In this document: piece by piece, positions 1-4,994 of the stretch
How positions within the stretch are numbered: position 1 is the stretch's first letter
Layout: the number at the start of each line of letters is the position of its first letter
Assembly (NCBI GenBank): GCA_025929455.1
Contig: JAICMB010000186.1
Span: 1-6,654 of the forward strand
DNA from: Bryobacteraceae bacterium
GTDB lineage: Bacteria; Acidobacteriota; Terriglobia; Bryobacterales; Bryobacteraceae
Reading direction: 5' to 3'
Length of the DNA: 6,654 nucleotides
Program-made: the position numbers and the translations under genes
Notes under the pieces: model-generated
Told to the model about the DNA's origin: nothing
Databases searched by the model: none
The model's input: the letters and a program-made list of their open reading frames with translations, nothing else

Positions 1-248
1 AAATCCGCACCTGGTATCGCTGGCAGGACGTCGCCGCGAGGGTCGAATTTATCGTCGTAACACGCCCGGGCCATTCCTACGATGTCCCGGCGGGTGCGCG
101 CGTGCACGAGTTGGCCGGGTTGGAGCTGCCGGTGTCCTCGTCCGAGATTCGCCGCGAGTTGCGCGACGGCATCATACCCGCCGAGTTGCCGCCGCCCGTG
201 GGCGCCTATATTGCTGCGCATGGCCTATACGGCTATGTCGCGCGCTAA
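1..248 (+). CDS. nadD: Nicotinate-nucleotide adenylyltransferase NadD, C-terminal part (5' end outside window)
   Basis: The frame that opens at base 3 runs 81 codons to a TAA at 246-248, and the 5' end lies outside the window. The family joins nicotinate mononucleotide and ATP to give deamido-NAD and pyrophosphate, the penultimate cytosolic step of NAD synthesis. What remains is the C-terminal part of the nucleotidyltransferase fold. The strand FIVVTRPGHSYDVP is followed by LPVSSSEIRRELRDG, which is the SSTxIR-type nucleotide-binding motif of the superfamily. The tail LPPPVGAYIAAHGLYG matches the usual NadD ending (a proline-rich turn, then a helix ending in HGLY). Full-length NadD is about 200 residues, so roughly 60 percent is missing. 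In many bacteria rsfS follows nadD, but here the next gene is an unrelated dehydrogenase. The identification is solid for the family, although only the C-terminus can be seen. Confidence 0.88.
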   Translation, partial: IRTWYRWQDVAARVEFIVVTRPGHSYDVPAGARVHELAGLELPVSSSEIRRELRDGIIPAELPPPVGAYIAAHGLYGYVAR

Positions 249-250
249 TC

Positions 251-289
251 CGTGCGGGAGGTTCTAACGCACGCGCGCTGTTGCGCGTG
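251..289 (+). other. Two overlapping, mutually exclusive hairpins just after nadD
   Basis: CGTGCG at 251-256 pairs perfectly with CGCACG at 268-273. CACGCGC at 270-276 pairs perfectly with GCGCGTG at 283-289 around a six-base loop. The two stems share bases 270-273, so only one can form at a time. They begin three bases after the nadD stop. No run of T follows, so this is not a classical intrinsic terminator. A weak or Rho-assisted 3' end for nadD mRNA is the simplest reading. Confidence 0.3.
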
Positions 290-374
290 AGCTGTTCTCT
301 CGTCGACCTTCAAAAAACGGTGCATAAGACGACCCCGCGCAGCATAATTTGGAGTAGAAGGAGATTGCTCTGCT

Positions 375-1238
375 ATGAAGATCCTGGTGACGGGCGGAAC
401 CGGAAATGTCGGCGGCGGTGTAGTTAAGGAACTCCTCAAGCGAAGAGCCGACGTCCGGGTGCTGGCTCGCAAGCAGCCCGCAGGAGGCAAGCTACCCGTC
501 GCCGTAGAAGTTGCGATCGGGGACCTGCTTGATCCTGTTTCGGTCGAACAGGCCATGCAGGGTGTCGATAAGCTGTTTCTGCTGAACGCCGTCGTTGCGG
601 ACGAACTGACGCAGGCGCTGATCGCGTACGGAATCGCCAGGCGCGTTGGGCTGAAACACGTAACCTATCTTTCGGTATTCAAGGTGGAAGAGTTCCGCGA
701 CGTGCCGCATTTTGCATCGAAGCTCGCCGTCGAGCAGGCGCTGCGCGAGTTCGGCGTGCCGTACACGATCCTGCGGCCCGGCTACTACTTCCAGAACGAC
801 GGCACGCTTAAGGACGCTCTGACGGGTCCGGGTATTTACCCGATGCCGATTGGCACAGCCGGGATTTGCGCAGTGGACACTCGCGATATCGCCGAAGCCG
901 CTGCTATTTCTTTGACCGGGGATGGCCACCAAGGACAGACGTACGACCTCACCGGCCCCACGCTGATCAGCGGTCCGGGAAATGCGGCTACGTGGAGTAA
1001 GCTTCTGGGCAAGGAAGTCAAATACACCGGCCACAACTTCGAGCAGTGGGAACAGCAGATGCGCGCGAGAGTTCCGGGATGGGCGGCCTTCGACCTGCGC
1101 ATGATGTTTCAGGGCTACTTCGACCGCGGGTTCGCTTCAACGGAGAATGAGGTTGCGCGCCTGACGAAGCTACTGGGCCATGCACCCCGCAGTTACGTGG
1201 ACTTCGCAAGTGAAACCGCCGCGCTTTGGCGGAAATGA
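375..1238 (+). CDS. NmrA-type atypical SDR, NAD(P)-binding protein
   Basis: This is a 287-residue cytosolic Rossmann-fold protein of the atypical short-chain dehydrogenase class (NmrA/NAD(P)H-binding family). The dinucleotide-binding loop TGGTGNVGG has the pattern Gly7-x2-Gly10-x2-Gly13. The second strand ends VRVLAR (residues 27-32); arginines here often favour NADP. The central helix carries HFASKLAVEQALREFG (112-127), and RPGYYFQN (134-141) fits the family's ILRP...F.QN motif. VDTRDIAEAAA (167-177) and YDLTGP (190-195) follow, as in TMR/NmrA-like reductases. The C-terminal LLGHAPRSYVDFASETAALW is also usual for the group. The canonical SDR Tyr-x3-Lys is not present in standard form (His112-x3-Lys116). 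The start is supported by AAGGAG at 358-363, 11 bases upstream. A CATAAT box at 343-348 could be a -10 element but lacks a good -35. The gene stands alone, and its codon use looks less GC-rich at third positions than its neighbours. The substrate cannot be told; some relatives are redox sensors rather than enzymes. Confidence 0.85.
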   Translation: MKILVTGGTGNVGGGVVKELLKRRADVRVLARKQPAGGKLPVAVEVAIGDLLDPVSVEQAMQGVDKLFLLNAVVADELTQALIAYGIARRVGLKHVTYLSVFKVEEFRDVPHFASKLAVEQALREFGVPYTILRPGYYFQNDGTLKDALTGPGIYPMPIGTAGICAVDTRDIAEAAAISLTGDGHQGQTYDLTGPTLISGPGNAATWSKLLGKEVKYTGHNFEQWEQQMRARVPGWAAFDLRMMFQGYFDRGFASTENEVARLTKLLGHAPRSYVDFASETAALWRK

Positions 1239-1337
1239 ATAGCTCATTACAGGAGAAACAAAACCGTCCACGCCTAGCCTGCGGGAAAGGCCGATAAAAA
1301 TGGGCCCAACTCCCCTCGCGAGAATTCATGCATTCGT

Positions 1338-1368
1338 TTGAGAGCAACCGCCCGCGGCTGATACTATC
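1338..1368 (+). promoter_or_regulatory. Candidate housekeeping promoter upstream of the 6S RNA/ymdB region
   Basis: TTGAGA at 1338-1343 matches the -35 consensus at 5 of 6 positions. An extended -10, TG-a-TACTAT (1360-1368 with hexamer 1363-1368), follows after a long 19-base spacer. Transcription would start near 1375, about 60 bases before the proposed mature 6S 5' end. That is compatible with a processed precursor or with a separate nearer promoter; AT-rich bases at 1408-1415 are the other candidate. The rest of the stretch 1239-1435 holds no convincing gene: the short frames in it lack ribosome sites and family resemblance. No strong terminator is seen behind the dehydrogenase gene. Confidence 0.3.
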
Positions 1369-1435
1369 GTTTTCGGAGCGCGTCTGCTCGAGTTTGTGCT
1401 CGGTCCCTAAATATTGATCCAACACTCAATGCTTT

Positions 1436-1610
1436 GGGGTCCGACTCGGTTTATGCGCCGGTGTGCAGGCTCCGGCGGCGGGGCCGCTGTGCGGTTCGAA
1501 GCCGTCATGGGAGAAGCCTAAAGGCGCTCGGGGGACTCCGCCCCTGTTAGGTCCGGGGTCAAGAGCGGGGATCGAGACGCGGGCCGCGCTGGGGCGCTCC
1601 GAAATTCCCC
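1436..1610 (+). ncRNA. ssrS: Candidate 6S RNA
   Basis: 6S RNA mimics an open promoter and sequesters the housekeeping RNA polymerase holoenzyme in stationary phase. The ends of this stretch can close an interrupted terminal helix: GGGG 1436-1439 with CCCC 1607-1610, TCGG 1446-1449 with CCGA 1599-1602, and GCGCC 1455-1459 with GGCGC 1593-1597. Inside lie a hairpin CGGTT/AGCCG (1492-1504) and, just after it, GGGAGAAGCCTAAAGGC (1509-1525). The latter closely resembles the GAGAAGCCU-UAAA segment of proteobacterial 6S RNAs. The 3' end (GGCGCTCCGAAATTCCCC) also resembles their 3' closing strand. The length of about 175 nt is typical. No protein frame fits, and the proposed 3' end lies 12 bases before ymdB. 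I recall 6S genes lying near zapA, rny and ymdB in several phyla, which would fit. The exact ends are estimates and no covariance search was possible. A different structured RNA or an ymdB leader is the alternative. Confidence 0.62.
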
Positions 1611-1622
1611 GCAAGCCGATTC

Positions 1623-2402
1623 ATGAACATCCTTTTTGTCGGCGACATTTTCGCCTCGCCCGGCCGTAGCATCGTCGCCGCCAACCTGCAGCGCATCATC
1701 ACCGAAGAACGGATCGACCTGGCCATCGCCAACGGCGAGAACTCGGCCGGCGGCTTCGGCATCACGCCCGCGATCGCCGCGGACCTGTTCTCCATGGGCC
1801 TGGAAGTCCTCACCACCGGCAATCACATCTGGGATAAAAAGGAGATCTTCGACTATCTCCCGCGCGAACCGCGCCTGCTGCGGCCGGCGAATTATCCCGA
1901 CCCTTTGCCGGGCTGCGGCGTTGCGGTAGTGCGCGCGCGCAACGGAGTAAGAGCGGCCGTGATCAACTTGCAAGGCCGCGTGCACATGCCCGCCACCGAC
2001 GATCCGTTCCGTAAGGCCGACGAAATCCTGGCCGCGCTCGATCCCACCGTCAAGGTGCGCTTCGTCGACTTCCACACCGAACTCACCAGCGAGAAGCAAG
2101 CCATGGGCTGGTATCTGGACGGGCGCGTTTCCGCGGTTGTCGGCACGCACACGCACGTGCCTACCGCCGACGAGCGCATCCTGCCCGGCGGCACCGCGTA
2201 CCAGACCGATGCCGGAATGACCGGGCCGTATCGTTCTGTCATCGGATGCGATGTGCAGCTCTCGATCCGGCGGTTTCTTACCGCCATGCCGGTGCGCCTC
2301 GACACGGCCCGCGACGGCGCGGAACTGCACTCGGTCATCGTCTCTGTAGAAGAGAACACCGGCCTCGCGACCGGCATCCGCCGCTATTCGATCCCGCAGT
2401 AG
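1623..2402 (+). CDS. ymdB: YmdB-family metallophosphoesterase (TIGR00282 type)
   Basis: This 259-residue cytosolic protein matches Bacillus subtilis YmdB (about 264 residues) along its whole length. YmdB is a dimetal phosphodiesterase active on 2',3'-cyclic nucleotides that affects biofilm and motility decisions in Bacillus. All expected metal and active-site residues are present: Asp8 (VGDIF), Glu39-Asn40 (NGENSAGGFG), Asn67-His68 (TTGNHIWDKKEI), His151 (VDFHTE), and His176 and His178 (GTHTHVPTAD). The DAGMTGPYRSVIG segment (196-208) is also characteristic. The ATG at 1623 starts exactly at the family's MxILFxGD strand. No Shine-Dalgarno sequence precedes it; the upstream bases are the 3' end of the proposed 6S RNA, so expression could be coupled to that transcript. 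In many genomes the gene sits behind rny (ribonuclease Y), which is absent here. The biochemical role is inferred from the family; the role in this organism is unknown. Confidence 0.93.
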   Translation: MNILFVGDIFASPGRSIVAANLQRIITEERIDLAIANGENSAGGFGITPAIAADLFSMGLEVLTTGNHIWDKKEIFDYLPREPRLLRPANYPDPLPGCGVAVVRARNGVRAAVINLQGRVHMPATDDPFRKADEILAALDPTVKVRFVDFHTELTSEKQAMGWYLDGRVSAVVGTHTHVPTADERILPGGTAYQTDAGMTGPYRSVIGCDVQLSIRRFLTAMPVRLDTARDGAELHSVIVSVEENTGLATGIRRYSIPQ

Positions 2403-2516
2403 GGCGGCCGATCGGTTTGTGCCGGCGGCCCAATCGTCCGTTTGCGGCAAATGCATCTTCGCCCCCACATCCGGGCCGCCGCGGCATACACCGACCGGCC
2501 GCCCCACGCCACCACG

Positions 2517-2544
2517 GGAACCTGCCGCCTGCCAGCGGTGTCTA
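2517..2544 (+). promoter_or_regulatory. ECF (RpoE-type) promoter candidate, probable autoregulation of the sigma gene
   Basis: GGAACCT at 2517-2523 matches the RpoE/ECF -35 consensus GGAACTT at 6 of 7 positions. After exactly 16 bases comes GTCTA at 2540-2544, matching the ECF -10 consensus GTCTAA. Both the hexamers and the spacing agree with group-IV sigma promoters. The site lies 56 bases before the GTG of the sigma gene itself, the usual place for autoregulation. The surrounding 198-bp intergenic stretch (2403-2600) holds no gene that I can support. TAGAAT at 2583-2588 could be a housekeeping -10 but has no matching -35. Confidence 0.5.
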
Positions 2545-2600
2545 TTCTGATGAGGGCCGCGCAGCGGACCCCCGATCGGCAGTAGAATTGGTTCGAAGCC

Positions 2601-3284
2601 GTGACGGACACGACCAAAGTACTCGACCTCGAGGCGCCCTTCTCCACTGAAGCCGCGGGCACCGAAAATCCCGACCATGCGCTCGCTTGCGGGTTGCGCG
2701 CCGGCCGTGAGGCCGCCTACGAAGAATTGATTCAGCGCTACCAGCAGCCCGTCTTCAACCTGGTTTGCCGCCTCATGGGCGATTACGCCGCCGCCCCCGA
2801 TGTCGTCCAGGATGTGTTCGTCAAAATCTTCCGCAGCATCGGCCATTTCCGCGGCAACAGCAGTCTCAAAACATGGATTTACCGCATCGCGGTAAACGAG
2901 GCCCACAACCACCGCCGCTGGCTGACGCGCCACAGCCGTCAGGAGATCGGTCTCGCGAGTGGCGACGAGCTTGGTATTCACGAGCAGAAGCTGACCGACC
3001 CTGGCCGCAACCCGTTCGAAGTGGCTTGCGATCACGAGACGCGCGCTCTGGTTGAGGAGGCGCTCCAGTCGCTCAACCCGAAATTTCACGAAGCCGTCAT
3101 TCTCCGCGACATCGAAGACCTGAGTTACGAAGAAATTGCATCCGTGCTGGAGGTTTCGATCGGCACGGTAAAAAGCCGTATTCTGCGCGGCCGCGAGGCG
3201 TTACGCAATTGCCTTGAAGGCCGCTTGGCACTCGGCGGAAGTTTCGAATTCGCGCCACAGACGGCGCAGGCATTTCGGCACTGA
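2601..3284 (+). CDS. ECF-subfamily RNA polymerase sigma factor
   Basis: A 227-residue group-IV sigma factor that directs RNA polymerase to a dedicated promoter set. Region 2 spans about residues 38-108: AYEELIQRYQQPVFNLVCRL, the core-binding DVVQDVFVKIFRSI, then FRGNSSLKTWIYRIAVNEAHNHRR, the -10 recognition helix. A linker of about 40 residues follows (109-148). Region 4 (149-205) has LNPKFHEAVILRDIEDLSYEEIASVLEVSIGTVKSR, with the helix-turn-helix for the -35 element. An N-terminal extension of about 30 residues and a short C-terminal tail flank the core. The start is a GTG; the frame is closed upstream by TAG at 2583 and the next in-frame ATG is inside region 2, so GTG is the only workable choice. 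The ribosome site is poor. It is followed after 2 bases by its probable anti-sigma factor. Overall it looks like the RpoE/SigW-like ECF class, but the exact ECF group is not determined. Confidence 0.94.
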   Translation: MTDTTKVLDLEAPFSTEAAGTENPDHALACGLRAGREAAYEELIQRYQQPVFNLVCRLMGDYAAAPDVVQDVFVKIFRSIGHFRGNSSLKTWIYRIAVNEAHNHRRWLTRHSRQEIGLASGDELGIHEQKLTDPGRNPFEVACDHETRALVEEALQSLNPKFHEAVILRDIEDLSYEEIASVLEVSIGTVKSRILRGREALRNCLEGRLALGGSFEFAPQTAQAFRH

Positions 3285-3286
3285 AT

Positions 3287-3943
3287 ATGAATTGCAGGAC
3301 CGCGCGTGTAAAACTTTCGGCTTTCGAAGAGGGCCTCTTGCCGGACGCTGTCCGGAACGAGGTCGCGCAGCACTTGCGGCGATGCCGCGCCTGCAACAAC
3401 GATTGCGAACAGTTGCATCACGCCCGGGTTGCCGTTCGGCATCTCCCGGCGTACGCGGCGCCGCCCGCGCTTACCGTCAATCTGCGCATCGCGGCTTCGA
3501 AGGAGTTGCAGCGCCGCGCCAATACCCTTACGCGCTGGGACCGGCTTTCGCTCACGCTCCGCGACCTCATGCGGCCGGTGGCGCTGCCGCTTGCGGGCGG
3601 CATCCTTTCCGCTCTGCTGCTGTTTTGCGCGCTGGTGCCCACCTTCACGCAGCGGTACAGCGGCAGCGACGTCCCGCTCTCGTTTTTCACGGAGCCTGTC
3701 GTAAAGAGTATGGCCCCGCTCGGCTTCATGCACGGCGACGCCATCGTGGATGTTTCCGTCGATGAAGACGGCTGCGCCGTGAGTTATTCGATCGTGGGAG
3801 GCGGACATAGCGAGGAGTTGCGGCGCACCATCGAGAACAATCTGCTGTTCACGCGCTTCACGCCCGCCACGGCGTTCGGCATCCCCACGGCGTCCACTGT
3901 TCGCATCGCGTTTCGCAGCAGCCGCGTCGAAGTCCGCGGTTAG
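3287..3943 (+). CDS. Membrane anti-sigma factor with ZAS zinc motif and TonB-like C-terminal domain
   Basis: 218 residues. The N-terminus carries a zinc-binding anti-sigma motif: Cys3, then His29-x3-Cys33-x2-Cys36 (QHLRRCRACNNDC), as in zf-HC2/ZAS proteins that hold ECF sigma factors at the membrane. A cytosolic linker follows, then one membrane segment at about 98-118 (ALPLAGGILSALLLFCALVP). The C-terminal 100 residues should therefore be periplasmic. Residues 150-210 read like the TonB C-terminal family: DAIVDVSVDEDGCAVSYSIVGGG, a helix (EELRRTIENNLL), then FTRFTPATAFGIPTASTVRIAF, matching the FxPAxxxGxPxxxxVxIxF ending. The ATG lies two bases after the sigma stop, so the pair is almost certainly cotranscribed and translationally coupled. 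The partner is inferred from this pairing and from the ZAS motif. The signal sensed is unknown. The TonB-like assignment is my reading of the pattern and is less certain than the ZAS part. Confidence 0.85.
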   Translation: MNCRTARVKLSAFEEGLLPDAVRNEVAQHLRRCRACNNDCEQLHHARVAVRHLPAYAAPPALTVNLRIAASKELQRRANTLTRWDRLSLTLRDLMRPVALPLAGGILSALLLFCALVPTFTQRYSGSDVPLSFFTEPVVKSMAPLGFMHGDAIVDVSVDEDGCAVSYSIVGGGHSEELRRTIENNLLFTRFTPATAFGIPTASTVRIAFRSSRVEVRG

Positions 3944-3972
3944 TGCGCTGATCCAAATGTCTCAGCAGAATG

Positions 3973-4182
3973 GTGGGGCAGGTTGTTAACCTGCGGCCGA
4001 TTGTCAATCGGCCTCGGTCCGCTACCGAGCCGGCTGCATCCGCGTGCGGAGTACGGCTCTGAGTGCAGCGCCGAAAACCTAGCGCGATCGTGCAATAGCG
4101 GGCGAGGCTGGTCTGGAAGGAACTGGTCCGACGTCGGACGAGGCCGATTGCCAATCGGCCGCAGGTTGACAACCTGCCCCAC
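3973..4182. repeat. 210-bp inverted-repeat element with nested palindromes (REPIN/MITE-like)
   Basis: The left arm (3973-4021, 49 bp) and right arm (4135-4182, 48 bp) are near-perfect reverse complements, differing by two substitutions and one extra G. Each arm itself holds two hairpins: CAGGTT-x3-AACCTG and a GGCCGATTG/CAATCGGCC pair around one base. The 113 bp between the arms hold further pairing, for example GAGCCG 4027-4032 with CGGCTC 4054-4059, and the exact palindrome GTCCGACGTCGGAC at 4126-4139. No open frame and no clear target-site duplication is seen. The layout, two oppositely oriented palindromic units around a spacer, is that of a REPIN or a small non-autonomous element. It fills the gap between the anti-sigma gene and rsmA. 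Confidence 0.8.
4126..4139. repeat. Perfect 14-bp palindrome GTCCGACGTCGGAC
   Basis: Every base pairs with its mirror position around the CG centre. The palindrome overlaps the inner border of the right arm of the inverted-repeat element and extends it inward. It may simply be part of the element's secondary structure. A dimeric regulator binding site is possible, but nothing else supports it. Confidence 0.6.
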
Positions 4183-4206
4183 GGGATCGGCGAATCCAGG
4201 ACTCTA

Positions 4207-4992
4207 GTGGGCCGGCGCTACGGTCAGCATTTCTTAATTCGTCCGTCCATCCTGGAGCGCATCGCCGCGGCCGCGTGCGGCACGGAAGTCGCTTTGCCGA
4301 TCGTAGAGATCGGTCCGGGTAAAGGGGCGCTCACTACGCACCTGCTTCCGCGCGCGGCGCGCGTCATCGCGGTTGAAGTCGATCCCGTCCTCGTGCACTA
4401 TCTACGAGCGCGCTTCCGTGAGCAACCCAAGCTGGAGGTCATCGACAACGATGTCCTGCACATCGACTTGTCGCAATGGGGCCGCGCGATCGTGTGCGGC
4501 AATCTGCCGTATTACATCACGTCGCCCATTATTGAGAAGACACTCGCGCTCGGGCCGCTGCTGGAGCGCGCCGTGTTTATGGTGCAGAAGGAAGTAGGCG
4601 AACGCATTACCGCCGCGCCCGGCACGCGCGATTACGGTTATCTCAGCGTGTCGTCGCAACTGCTCGCCGAGACCGCGCTGCTGTTTGAAGTGCCCGCCGC
4701 GGCGTTCCGGCCGCCGCCCAAGGTGGATTCCGCGGTCGTGCGGTTCACGCCGCGCGTTGAGATGCCGGTACGCGACCCGGCGGCGTTCCTGAAGTTCGCT
4801 TCGCGCGCGTTCCAGCACAAACGTAAAACGCTGCGCAACAATCTGCGGGAGCATTACGACGCGGCGCGGGTCGATGCGATGCCGGAATCGAAGCAACGCG
4901 CCGAACAGCTCGGCATCGCGGAACTGGTGCGCGTGTATAGCTACTTGGAAAGAGGGCAGCCGGCAGAAAGCGACCGGCCGCCCCACTCCTGA
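4207..4992 (+). CDS. rsmA: 16S rRNA (adenine(1518)-N6/adenine(1519)-N6)-dimethyltransferase RsmA/KsgA
   Basis: 261 residues, the usual size for the family. RsmA transfers four methyl groups from S-adenosylmethionine to two adjacent adenines in the 3'-terminal helix of 16S rRNA during small-subunit maturation; its loss gives kasugamycin resistance. The N-terminal RRYGQHFLIRPSILERI is the conserved KxxGQHFL signature. The SAM-binding loop is VEIGPGKGALT (33-43), and the acidic residue after strand 2 is Glu57 (AVEVDP). The catalytic NLPYYITSPII (99-109) is the adenine N6-methyltransferase NLPY motif. FRPPPKVDSAVVRF (167-180) and AFQHKRKTLRNNL (201-213) are also diagnostic. The start is GTG at 4207, placed by homology and by AGGA at 4198-4201. 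It begins 24 bases after the inverted-repeat element, whose right arm contains an exact TTGACA (4166-4171) that could act as a -35. The stop is two bases from the stop of the converging gene. Confidence 0.95.
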   Translation: MGRRYGQHFLIRPSILERIAAAACGTEVALPIVEIGPGKGALTTHLLPRAARVIAVEVDPVLVHYLRARFREQPKLEVIDNDVLHIDLSQWGRAIVCGNLPYYITSPIIEKTLALGPLLERAVFMVQKEVGERITAAPGTRDYGYLSVSSQLLAETALLFEVPAAAFRPPPKVDSAVVRFTPRVEMPVRDPAAFLKFASRAFQHKRKTLRNNLREHYDAARVDAMPESKQRAEQLGIAELVRVYSYLERGQPAESDRPPHS

Positions 4993-4994
4993 CG

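Noticed and set aside
1463..1669. A 68-codon plus-strand frame starting in the intergenic region
   Set aside because: It overlaps the ymdB start out of frame and covers the structured 6S candidate. It has no ribosome site or recognisable product.
2403..2600. Terminator behind ymdB
   Set aside because: Several short GC-rich complementary segments occur here, but none forms a continuous strong stem followed by a T-run.
1518..3089. A 523-codon open frame on the minus strand
   Set aside because: It lies antisense to ymdB and the sigma gene, both of which have unmistakable family motifs. Its translation is rich in R, G and A without domain pattern, as expected for the shadow frame of high-GC coding DNA.
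3125..3808. A 227-codon minus-strand frame
   Set aside because: It lies antisense to the end of the sigma gene and most of the anti-sigma gene, with low-complexity Arg/Ala-rich composition and no recognisable motif.
3973..4182. CRISPR array or intrinsic terminator reading of the repeats
   Set aside because: There are only two copies, in inverted rather than direct orientation, and no spacer series. No T-tract follows either arm, so neither reading fits.
3983..4207. Short open frames across the inverted-repeat element
   Set aside because: Their sequence comes directly from the palindromic arms and there are overlapping frames on both strands. The DNA symmetry explains them better than coding does.
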